From NCBI GenBank assembly GCA_025055435.1, contig JANWWN010000002.1:47383-111382 (forward strand): a stretch of 64,000 bases of DNA, in the 5' to 3' direction. Both the position numbers and the translations under genes were made by a program. The notes under the pieces were generated by a model that was given only the letters and a program-made list of their open reading frames with translations, did not search any database and was not told the origin of the DNA. This stretch comes from Cyclobacteriaceae bacterium. GTDB lineage: Bacteria > Bacteroidota > Bacteroidia > Cytophagales > Cyclobacteriaceae. How positions within the stretch are numbered: position 1 is the first letter of the stretch; every line of letters begins with the position of its first letter. Of the stretch, positions 17,186-24,995 are shown one piece after another.

Positions 17186-17374
17186 ATGGAACAAATCCGG
17201 CTTTTCTCCTTATTGCTGGCCGCTACTGCTTTCCTTCTTCTTATTTTGGGCTTTTACCGTCCGTGGGTGGTGTTGTGGTGGGAGGACGTACAGAATCGCA
17301 GAAAAGTATTGCACATATACGGCACGATCGGGATGGGGGCCATGCTTATCTATTTTCTCCTTGGCTTATTTTAG
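17186..17374 (+). CDS. Small two-helix membrane protein
   Basis: 62 residues from the ATG at 17186; longer in-frame versions start inside the mfd promoter and are unlikely. Two hydrophobic helices, about residues 5-28 (LFSLLLAATAFLLLILGFY) and 44-60 (GTIGMGAMLIYFLLGLF), flank a basic DVQNRRKVLHIYG loop. It is divergent from mfd. Its stop overlaps the end of the convergent methyltransferase gene by nine bases. The clean ATG and membrane design suggest a real gene; the function is unknown. Confidence 0.65.
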   Translation: MEQIRLFSLLLAATAFLLLILGFYRPWVVLWWEDVQNRRKVLHIYGTIGMGAMLIYFLLGLF

Positions 17375-18583
17375 TCGTTCGGCCAGGAGCAGGTGTTTTT
17401 TCTCAACCGAAGTGCAGGCAATAAGGTATTCGGTGCCGCCTTCGGTTATCTTGAGTTTTTTAGTAAGCGTTGCCACCGTTGCAGGATAATTACGAATAAT
17501 TATGTTGGCTTGTTTTTGGGAAAAGTGAAACGAATCATTTTGCCGTGCAGAAGAGACATCTTGTTTTACTTTGAAAATCCTCCCGGGAAAATCAGGCACT
17601 TCATGATGACTCGTATATAAGTGGGTATTTGGATGAAGCTTATGTAAGCCAAAGCGCATGCTTATCAGCCGGAAGGCACCGGCTTTCAAAATGGCGCGGT
17701 TAGGTTCATAGAGAAAAGTCAGCGGGCCGGAGAAATGAGATATGGCCTGTTCCTCTTCCTTGAAAGTAAAACAAAACTCTTCGATACCTTCATCGCCAAG
17801 ATTGACAGCCCGAATGACGGGTTCATCCTTGTGGCTTTTCAGACCCATGAACAGCAGTTCCCGCATTTCGTTGTTAACAGCAACCGCGTTGACTTCGGTG
17901 ATATACCCAAGTTGTCGCAGTGCTTCTTTTATATCATGAAGCGGAGAAGCCTTCAACACAAACAAATCGGAACGCTCATAAATATGACGCTGGAGTTTAA
18001 TAACATCGGGCCGGCAATCCTGCAGCTTTACAATTTTTGACCGATGAGCAGATTTACGTGAGGGGTCGGCTAAGATTAAATTATAGGGTCCGTTGTCACT
18101 CAGCAGAAAATCTTCGGCAGTTGAATGATGGTAAAAAATGTTGGTTGCGCCTAAACACCTGTGGTTATGCCGGCTTATTTCGAGAAGCCGAAGGTCGGGC
18201 TCAACGTAATCAACCGATGAAAAAATCTTACTGATGAAGTACGAATCCACACCAAATCCTCCGGTTAGATCAACAGCGCGACCGGTTATCTGATATCCCG
18301 TAAAGTGTCGGATGCGTTCGCACTTGTATTGCGCGGTTCTTTCAGAGGAGCATTGTTCAAGAGAAACAAGTGGCGGATAAATAATACCTTGCTTATGAAA
18401 CCACGAAGGGAGTTTAGTTTTGGCTTTTCTGCGTCCCTGGATCTGTTCGGCCAGGAGGGTTGAAGGCAGCCCAAGGTAAGTAGGGTGTTTCAGGAGAAAT
18501 GCTTTTTCATCCAATTGTTCGTTTTCCTGAATGAAACGAACCACTTCGGTTGAGGTAAGTCTTTCGGGAATACCGCTATCCAT
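17366..18583 (-). CDS. SAM-dependent methyltransferase with THUMP-like domain
   Basis: 405 residues. The methyltransferase motif I is AVDLTGGFGVDSYF at about residues 102-115. Motif IV is the N6/RNA-methylase-like ILADPSRKS near residue 170, and a C-terminal THUMP-like region ends near the chain terminus with KKLKITEGGTEYLIACTS. This architecture is found in a conserved Bacteroidota family annotated only as class I SAM-dependent methyltransferase. RNA modification is the natural guess, because THUMP domains bind RNA. The 3' end overlaps the convergent 62-residue membrane protein gene. Confidence 0.82.
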   Translation of the reverse strand: MDSGIPERLTSTEVVRFIQENEQLDEKAFLLKHPTYLGLPSTLLAEQIQGRRKAKTKLPSWFHKQGIIYPPLVSLEQCSSERTAQYKCERIRHFTGYQITGRAVDLTGGFGVDSYFISKIFSSVDYVEPDLRLLEISRHNHRCLGATNIFYHHSTAEDFLLSDNGPYNLILADPSRKSAHRSKIVKLQDCRPDVIKLQRHIYERSDLFVLKASPLHDIKEALRQLGYITEVNAVAVNNEMRELLFMGLKSHKDEPVIRAVNLGDEGIEEFCFTFKEEEQAISHFSGPLTFLYEPNRAILKAGAFRLISMRFGLHKLHPNTHLYTSHHEVPDFPGRIFKVKQDVSSARQNDSFHFSQKQANIIIRNYPATVATLTKKLKITEGGTEYLIACTSVEKKHLLLAERLK

Positions 18584-18631
18584 GCCTGATACAATATAAA
18601 GATAGCCAGGCAGGAAACACGAAGAGGAAGG

Positions 18632-19624
18632 TCAATAAACCAGACTCCGCTCCATCATAAATTCGGCAATCTGCACGGCGTTGGTGGCTGCACCCTTGCG
18701 CAGGTTGTCGGCTACGATCCAGAGGTTTACCGTGTTGGGCTGCGATTCATCTCTGCGAATGCGTCCGACAAACACTTCATCGCGGCCGCGCGTGTTGATG
18801 GGCATCGGATACACGTTGTTTTTCGGATCGTCCTGAACAATTACGCCGGGAGTGCTGGCCAGTATGGCGCGGATTTCACTGCAGGCAAAGTCGTGATAAA
18901 ATTCTGCGTTCACGGCTTCGGCATGGCCACCCAGGGTGGGCACGCGAACAGCCGTAGCGGTTACACCAATGGTGTTATCACTCAGAATTTTGCGCGTTTC
19001 ATTAACAATTTTCATCTCTTCCTTCGTGTACCCGTTGTCAAGGAAGGAGTCGATGTGCGGTAGTGTATTGAAGTCAATCGGGTGCGGATATACTTTCGGG
19101 CCATTAATGTTATTGCGTTCATTCATGAGCTGCTCAACAGCATCTTTACCTGTTCCCGTTACAGCCTGATAAGTGGACACCACAACACGTTTCAGTTTGA
19201 ATTTGACGTGCAGAGGAGCAAGAACCATCACCATTTGAATGGTAGAGCAGTTGGGGTTGGCGATGATGCGATCGTCAATGGTAAGCTCATGGCCGTTGAT
19301 TTCCGGTACAATGAGTTTTTTGGTAGGGTCCATCCGCCACGCCGATGAGTTGTCGATGACGATGGTACCTTTTTCGGCATAACGCGGGGCCCATTCCAGC
19401 GAAGTGCCAGCACCCGCCGAAAAGATGGCAATGTCAGGCGCGAGGTTACAAACTTCTTCAATGGACCGGATGGCGTAATCTTTTCCTTTGAAGGATACCT
19501 TCTGGCCTATCGATTTTTCGGAAGCAACAAGATACAATTCATCAAAGGGAAAATTGCGCTCTTGTAATACGGTTAAGATTTCCTGGCCCACCAGACCGGT
19601 GGCTCCCACTACAGCTAACTTCAT
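18632..19624 (-). CDS. asd: Aspartate-semialdehyde dehydrogenase
   Basis: 330 residues, normal length. The N-terminal NADP motif is VGATGLVGQEIL at residues 6-17. The catalytic Cys126 sits in NPNCST. The C-terminal signature GRDEVFVGRIRRDE and the GGHAEAVNAEF segment (with a substrate-binding Glu) are present. It reduces L-aspartyl-4-phosphate to the semialdehyde, feeding lysine/diaminopimelate, methionine and threonine synthesis. It stands alone with its own promoter region. Confidence 0.97.
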   Translation of the reverse strand: MKLAVVGATGLVGQEILTVLQERNFPFDELYLVASEKSIGQKVSFKGKDYAIRSIEEVCNLAPDIAIFSAGAGTSLEWAPRYAEKGTIVIDNSSAWRMDPTKKLIVPEINGHELTIDDRIIANPNCSTIQMVMVLAPLHVKFKLKRVVVSTYQAVTGTGKDAVEQLMNERNNINGPKVYPHPIDFNTLPHIDSFLDNGYTKEEMKIVNETRKILSDNTIGVTATAVRVPTLGGHAEAVNAEFYHDFACSEIRAILASTPGVIVQDDPKNNVYPMPINTRGRDEVFVGRIRRDESQPNTVNLWIVADNLRKGAATNAVQIAEFMMERSLVY

Positions 19625-19702
19625 TTTTGTTCAGATTAACACCCCTTTACGGGCTTTACCAACTGTAAACCTGTTCCTTCCGGAACAGCGGCGCAAAAAT
19701 AC

Positions 19703-19710
19703 TATTTTTG
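19703..19710 (+). promoter_or_regulatory. Predicted -7 box for the lamin-tail-domain gene
   Basis: TATTTTTG is an exact TAnnTTTG match in the 136-base divergent gap after asd, 50 bases upstream of the ATG at 19761. Confidence 0.4.
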
Positions 19711-19760
19711 ATGGAGGCGAAATTGGATAAACGAAAAATTTCACGTTCAGGTTGATTAAC

Positions 19761-22058
19761 ATGCGAATTGTTTTTCAGATTCTCCTAACACTTGTTCTGA
19801 CCGGAAACGTGTGCGCTCAGTTCGTAGATGATTTTTCCGATGGCGAATTCACATCCAATCCCGTATGGTCTGGAACTGCGGAAAAATTTATGGTTGACAA
19901 CAACAGGCTCAGGCTATTTGCTCCTGCAGCAACCGATGTGGCCTGGCTCTCCACTCCTTCTTTAGCAATTAATAATGCAGTATGGGAGTTTTGGGTGCGA
20001 TTGAATTTCAATCCTTCATCCAGCAACTTTACCCGAATATATCTTTCTTCCTCTCAGCACAATCTCTCCGGTTCGCTCAACGGGTATTTTGTGATGATTG
20101 GCGATACCCAGGACGAAGTGAGTCTTTATCGCCAGACAGGTACAACGCGGACGAAAATAATTGACGGTTCCGATGGCCGCGTCAATTCCGATCCGGTAAT
20201 CATTCGTGTTCGTGTAACACGAAGTAACGAGGGTGAATGGCAACTCTTTACTGATGCGGGCGCCACCGGCGCTTATATTTTAGAAGGACAAGTAACGGAT
20301 AACACGCATTTATCTTCTGCATTTTTTGGTGTGTATTGTGCTTATACCAGCACGCGTTCGAGTCACTTCTACTTTGATGATTTTTCAGTAACCGGCAATC
20401 CCTACGTACCGCCTCCGGCCGGAACGTATAAACAGATAATTTTTACAGAACTGTTTCCCGACCCCACGCCGGTTATTGGCTTGCCGGAGGCTGAGTTTGT
20501 TGAGCTGTACAATCGTTCGGCTACGGCAGTAAATCTCAATGGCTGGCGGTTTGCCGATGCGGCTTCAACGGCTACGTTGCCTTCATTCAACCTGCAGCCC
20601 GGAAACTATGTAATCCTTGCTCCCACATCGGCGGCATCGGCTTATCAGACTTTTGGCGATGTAATTGCTCTACCTGGTTTTCCTACCCTTAACAACAGCA
20701 GCGATCAACTAAAACTTCTTGACCCGTACAATAACCTGATTGATGAAGTGAACTATTCGGATACCTGGTACCGCAACGACGACAAGAAAAGTGGCGGGTG
20801 GACCCTTGAATTAATTGACACAGAAAACATCTGTGCTGAAGAAGAAAACTGGGCAGCTGCGGAGCATCCGCGCGGAGGCACGCCCGGTCAGGAAAATTCC
20901 ATTAAAGCAAATAAACCCGATTTAACCGGCCCCCGTCTTTTGTCGGCCTTTCCGATAACCGAAAATACCCTGTTGGTAAGTTTTGATGAAAAAATGGAAA
21001 ACACGTTACCGCCTGTCAGCCGCTTTTCGTTGTTTCCATCCATCAGCATCATTTCGGTTGCCTTTGGTCCTTCGCTTCGCGAAATGATACTGCAACTTTC
21101 CGGTAACCTGCAGCCCGGTGTCGATTATACGCTTACAGTGAACGATGTGTTTGATTGCAGCGGTAACCGCATACAGGAAAATTTCCGGATGGTAAATTTT
21201 GGTTTACCGGAACCGGCCGTGCCCGGTGATGTGGTTATTCATGAGTTATTGTTTAATCCACGGCCGTTCGGTGTGGATTTTGTTGAAGTTTACAACCGAT
21301 CAGCTAAATACATCAACCTGAAAAACTGGCGCATCGGCAACTATTCCGGAACGGGTTTTACCAATCCGCAGGTCATTACGACGGGAAATCTTTTACTTCC
21401 ACCACGCGGTATCATGGCTTTTACAACCGACCCGGTAACAATCCGCGCCCACTATCCGCAGGCAGAAAACGGAACGATAATAAAGGTGCCTGCCCTGCCT
21501 GCTTTTCCGGACACGGAAGGCTCTGTCAGTATCATTACCGATAACTCGGAAGTTTCGGATTATTTTTCCTATCACCGTGATTACCATTCGGTTTTTTTGC
21601 GCGACAAAGAAGGTGTATCGCTTGAACGCATCGACAGTGAATCCGAAACCAATAATCCAAACAACTGGAAGTCCGCTGCATCAACCGTTGGCTTTGCCAC
21701 TCCCGGTTTGCCCAACTCCAATGCGTCTGTTCCGGGCGTCTTATCCGGTAAGGTGTACGTTCAACCGGAGGTATTCCTGCCGTTAAACGGCTATCCGGAT
21801 TTTGCTGAGATACGCTACACGTTTGAAGCCGGCGGTAAGATGGCGCATGTTAAAATTCTTGACCAGCAAGGGCGGGAAATTAAAGTGCTGGCCAGTAATG
21901 CAATGCTGGGAACCGAAGGTTTCTTCAGGTGGGATGGAGACCGGCAGGATGGCACGAAAGTGAGACCAGGATATTATTTGGTTTGGTTTGAAGTGTTCGA
22001 TAATTCGGGCCGTGTAGAAACTTTTCGAAAGCGGATAATAGTGGCGCCCGGGAGATAA
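19761..22058 (+). CDS. Secreted lamin-tail-domain protein with C-terminal FlgD-like Ig domain
   Basis: 765 residues from the ATG at 19761; a TTG three codons earlier is less likely. The signal peptide ends at about residue 19 (GNVCAQ). A lectin-like jelly-roll segment spans about 22-210 (NAVWEFWVRLNFNPSSS, YFDDFSV). The first lamin-tail domain is at about 225-345 (FTELFPDPTP, EFVELYNRSATAVNLNGWRF). An Ig-like domain spans about 385-480, and a second lamin-tail domain about 485-620 (VDFVEVYNRSAKYINLKNWRI). The C-terminus is FlgD-like (KILDQQGREIKVL ... GTKVRPGYYLVWFE), ending in KRIIVA. Such proteins are exported; whether this end serves as a T9SS sorting signal is unclear. The nuclease activity sometimes found with lamin-tail domains is absent. 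Confidence 0.82.
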   Translation: MRIVFQILLTLVLTGNVCAQFVDDFSDGEFTSNPVWSGTAEKFMVDNNRLRLFAPAATDVAWLSTPSLAINNAVWEFWVRLNFNPSSSNFTRIYLSSSQHNLSGSLNGYFVMIGDTQDEVSLYRQTGTTRTKIIDGSDGRVNSDPVIIRVRVTRSNEGEWQLFTDAGATGAYILEGQVTDNTHLSSAFFGVYCAYTSTRSSHFYFDDFSVTGNPYVPPPAGTYKQIIFTELFPDPTPVIGLPEAEFVELYNRSATAVNLNGWRFADAASTATLPSFNLQPGNYVILAPTSAASAYQTFGDVIALPGFPTLNNSSDQLKLLDPYNNLIDEVNYSDTWYRNDDKKSGGWTLELIDTENICAEEENWAAAEHPRGGTPGQENSIKANKPDLTGPRLLSAFPITENTLLVSFDEKMENTLPPVSRFSLFPSISIISVAFGPSLREMILQLSGNLQPGVDYTLTVNDVFDCSGNRIQENFRMVNFGLPEPAVPGDVVIHELLFNPRPFGVDFVEVYNRSAKYINLKNWRIGNYSGTGFTNPQVITTGNLLLPPRGIMAFTTDPVTIRAHYPQAENGTIIKVPALPAFPDTEGSVSIITDNSEVSDYFSYHRDYHSVFLRDKEGVSLERIDSESETNNPNNWKSAASTVGFATPGLPNSNASVPGVLSGKVYVQPEVFLPLNGYPDFAEIRYTFEAGGKMAHVKILDQQGREIKVLASNAMLGTEGFFRWDGDRQDGTKVRPGYYLVWFEVFDNSGRVETFRKRIIVAPGR

Positions 22059-22069
22059 ATATGTAAAAA

Positions 22070-22124
22070 TTGCCGATATACTGGCAAAATTTATGTAAAT
22101 TTTGCCGATTAATCGGCAAAATTT
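22070..22124. repeat. Pair of palindromes upstream of the AAA/DUF4143 ATPase gene
   Basis: A perfect 28-bp palindrome lies at 22097-22124, with core TTTTGCCGATTAATCGGCAAAA. An imperfect relative (TTGCC-N8-GGCAA) lies at 22070-22087. Their centres are 32 bases apart, about three helical turns. Both precede the ATG at 22130, the perfect one by only five bases. The layout suggests a double operator, or a hairpin hiding the ribosome-binding region. Confidence 0.7.
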
Positions 22125-22129
22125 TCAAA

Positions 22130-23269
22130 ATGGTAATTAACAGGGCCTTGTTTCCAATAATTCAGCGCTATATCGGCCGTAATAAGGTGCTGCTGATTAA
22201 AGGGGCCAGAAGAACCGGAAAGACTTTCCTGCTGGACAAAATTCTGGCATCCTACTCAGGAAAATATCTAAAACTTAACGGTGAATTACCTGAGGTTCAG
22301 GCCATGTTGGCTGGTAAAAATCTAAGCATGTACCGTAATTTATTGGGCAACGCCCGACTGCTTGCAATCGATGAGGCTCAATCGGTTCGGGAAATCGGGC
22401 AGATTTTGAAAATAATAATCGACCACTTTCCTGATGTAACGATTATTGCAACAGGGTCATCATCATTTGATTTAATAAACAAAACAGGAGAACCACTTAC
22501 CGGAAGACAACTTCAGTTTACACTGTTCCCGGTGGCCCAGCTTGAGTTGAGCGAACATGAAAACCCGATTGAGACCCGGCAAAAACTGGAAGAGCGCATG
22601 ATATATGGATCCTATCCGGAAGTAATAAACCTTGAAGGTGCAAATGAAAAAAAAAGATACCTGACTGAGTTAACCACATCGTATTTGTTAAAAGACATCC
22701 TGCAATTCGAACAGGTGCGAAATTCACATAAACTGCTCCAACTGCTTCAGCTGCTTGCTTATCAGGCAGGACAGGAAGTTTCAAATCATGAACTGGCAAA
22801 GAGTCTGGGTGTGAAGCATGACACGGTGGCACGCTACCTCGATCTGTTGAGCAAGGTGTTTATCATTTATAGCATAGGTGCCTACGGCAGAAACCTGCGC
22901 AAGGAAGTGGTAAAAAGTTTGAAATGGTACTTTGTTGACAATGGAATCCGCAATGCAATCATCAATAATTTTAGCCTGTTAAGTCAACGCAATGATGAAG
23001 GCCAGTTGTGGGAGAGTTATCTGATGAGTGAACGTATGAAGAGAAATTCCTATAAGGAGCTTCATATACGATCCTTTTTTTGGCGAACGTATGACCGGCA
23101 GGAAATTGATTTGATTGAGGAAAAGGACGGAAAAGCCGAAGCATTTGAATTTAAATGGAAAGCCGGCAGAGTAAAGCCGCCGGTTTTTTTTCGTAAAAAT
23201 TATCCGGACGTACCTTTTTCGGTTATTACTCCGGATAATTATCAAGACTTTATCGGGAAGACGGACTGA
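22130..23269 (+). CDS. AAA ATPase with DUF4143 domain
   Basis: 379 residues from the ATG at 22130; an upstream in-frame ATG would read through the palindromes. Walker A is GARRTGKT at residues 25-32, Walker B LLAIDEAQ near 80, and a sensor-like IIATGSSSFDL follows. The C-terminal half is DUF4143, with a winged-helix-like NHELAKSLGVKHDTVARYLDLLSKV segment and a PD-(D/E)xK-like core (RQEIDLIEEKDGKAEAFEFKW). This family is common, often single, patchily distributed and of unknown function. The nuclease-like Asp/Glu/Lys residues of the DUF4143 end appear intact. It overlaps nothing and is probably a horizontally moving solitary gene. Confidence 0.88.
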   Translation: MVINRALFPIIQRYIGRNKVLLIKGARRTGKTFLLDKILASYSGKYLKLNGELPEVQAMLAGKNLSMYRNLLGNARLLAIDEAQSVREIGQILKIIIDHFPDVTIIATGSSSFDLINKTGEPLTGRQLQFTLFPVAQLELSEHENPIETRQKLEERMIYGSYPEVINLEGANEKKRYLTELTTSYLLKDILQFEQVRNSHKLLQLLQLLAYQAGQEVSNHELAKSLGVKHDTVARYLDLLSKVFIIYSIGAYGRNLRKEVVKSLKWYFVDNGIRNAIINNFSLLSQRNDEGQLWESYLMSERMKRNSYKELHIRSFFWRTYDRQEIDLIEEKDGKAEAFEFKWKAGRVKPPVFFRKNYPDVPFSVITPDNYQDFIGKTD

Positions 23270-23273
23270 CGAA

Positions 23274-24980
23274 CTACTTTCCGTAAAACCGCCACTGCGT
23301 GGTGAAATTCCTGCTAAGCGGCTGGTTGGTGAGCAAAGCGCGTAACAATTCAACCGGCATGCTGTTTTCCGCCATCACGGCATCGTGAAATTGTTTATAG
23401 GTCATCTTGCCGGAGTCAACCAGTTCCTTTTTCAGGGCGTAAAACTGAAGCGCACCCATCATGTAAGCCAGCTGATACAGTGGACCATATCGACCGGTGA
23501 ACGACCTGCGTACTTCACCCTCGGCATTGGCGCGCTCATGTCCGACACGTTCTACCAAAAAGTCGATGCATTGCTGAGGCGTCCACTTGCCCATGTGGTA
23601 ATTGAGCGAAAAAATGATGCGCGCGCAACGGTGCATGCGCCAGAACAACATGCCGATGCGGTCTTCGGCATTGCGCGGAAAATTCATGTCCCACAAAATC
23701 ATTTCCCAGTACAGGGCCCATCCCTCCGTCCAAAAAGCCGTGCGGAAGTTGCGGTAGGCTTTGTTGCGGTTGTTAACAAACTGTTGCAGATGATGACCGG
23801 CAATGAGTTCGTGGTGTACGGTTGCGCGCGAAAAATGCGGATTATTACCGCGCATACTCATCATTTTATCTTCGTGGTCCATGCTTTGCGTGGGGTAGGA
23901 AATCTGGAACAGCTCGCCACCCAGGAAAAACGGACTAACACGCTGTTGTTCGGGCGTCATCATGCGCATCCGCCAGGTTTCCTCGGCCAGCGGTGGAATG
24001 GTGATCAGGTCATTCTTCTTTAAAAAATCGATAGACTGATTATATAAGTCCAGCATGGCTTCGGGTTGTTTGCCGGGAGGTACATAGCTTTGCTTTACTT
24101 TTTCAAGAGCTTTTTTCCAATCGTTTCCAAAACCCAGCTCGGCACTGGCCTTGAGCATTTCGCGATCACACCAGGCAAATTCTTTCTGTGCGATGTCAAT
24201 TAACTCTTCGGGCGTGTAGGGAATGAATTCCAGTTTGAGCTGCCGGATAATTTCATCGCGGCCGATGGGCTGCCCGATAATACCACTGCCATCATCTTTG
24301 GGCAGACGGGTAGCATCCACCTTCTTTCGCAGGTTTTGTGCATACGTGCCAAGCAGGGTATCGAGTTGCTGATAGGGCTTTTCTACCCACCACGTAAAAA
24401 GGGGGTCGTACTGATTGTAAAAGCCATATACGCTGCGTAGCGCATTTTTCAATCCGATAACGGTTTGGGCAGCCCGGTTACTGAGCTCCGGAGCAAGATT
24501 AGGCTGCTGTGACAGCTGACGGTTGGCTTCGTCTACCTGCCTGCGCACCTGGTTGAGTGTTTGGGCTACTTCTTCGCTGTTTAAACTGTAACCTCTCCTT
24601 CTTTTCTTTTCCAGTTCGTAGAGCGGATCGCCCATTGCTACGAATTTTCTGATTTGGGCATACTCCTTCTCTTCTACCGAAAGTTCGTACAGTGCTTCTT
24701 CGAGGTTTCGTTTGAAAAGAATGTAATCCACTTTACCGCCCTGTGAAAAACTTTCGAACGGAAGCTGCTCGAGGCGTTTCAGGTAGTCGGTGTAAAACTG
24801 CCGAAAACGCTCCCTTCGTTCGGGTGAATTCTGAATGGTATAAAACCGCATCAGGCTGCCGCGGTCGGCTTCAAAGTTCACCATCAGGTTGTGCACCTCA
24901 CTGGTTTGCAGGTAAAGTGCAGAGGGTTGTGCAAGGCCGGTAAGGCTTAACAAAACAAACAGGTAGTGTAGTTTTCTCAT
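23274..24980 (-). CDS. DUF885 family peptidase-like secreted protein
   Basis: 568 residues with a signal peptide (MRKLHYLFVLLSLTGLAQPS). The family motif HHELIAGHHLQQF near residue 385 carries the HExxxGHxxQ pattern of DUF885 proteins, which resemble zinc carboxypeptidases/oligopeptidases of the gluzincin type. A second acidic ligand would come from the FWTEGWALYWEM segment about 30 residues later. The substrate is not known. It lies 15 bases downstream of the penicillin-acylase-like gene in the same direction, so the two probably form an operon acting on peptides or acylated amines in the periplasm. Confidence 0.85.
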   Translation of the reverse strand: MRKLHYLFVLLSLTGLAQPSALYLQTSEVHNLMVNFEADRGSLMRFYTIQNSPERRERFRQFYTDYLKRLEQLPFESFSQGGKVDYILFKRNLEEALYELSVEEKEYAQIRKFVAMGDPLYELEKKRRRGYSLNSEEVAQTLNQVRRQVDEANRQLSQQPNLAPELSNRAAQTVIGLKNALRSVYGFYNQYDPLFTWWVEKPYQQLDTLLGTYAQNLRKKVDATRLPKDDGSGIIGQPIGRDEIIRQLKLEFIPYTPEELIDIAQKEFAWCDREMLKASAELGFGNDWKKALEKVKQSYVPPGKQPEAMLDLYNQSIDFLKKNDLITIPPLAEETWRMRMMTPEQQRVSPFFLGGELFQISYPTQSMDHEDKMMSMRGNNPHFSRATVHHELIAGHHLQQFVNNRNKAYRNFRTAFWTEGWALYWEMILWDMNFPRNAEDRIGMLFWRMHRCARIIFSLNYHMGKWTPQQCIDFLVERVGHERANAEGEVRRSFTGRYGPLYQLAYMMGALQFYALKKELVDSGKMTYKQFHDAVMAENSMPVELLRALLTNQPLSRNFTTQWRFYGK

Positions 24981-24995
24981 AGGTCTGCAGTATGT

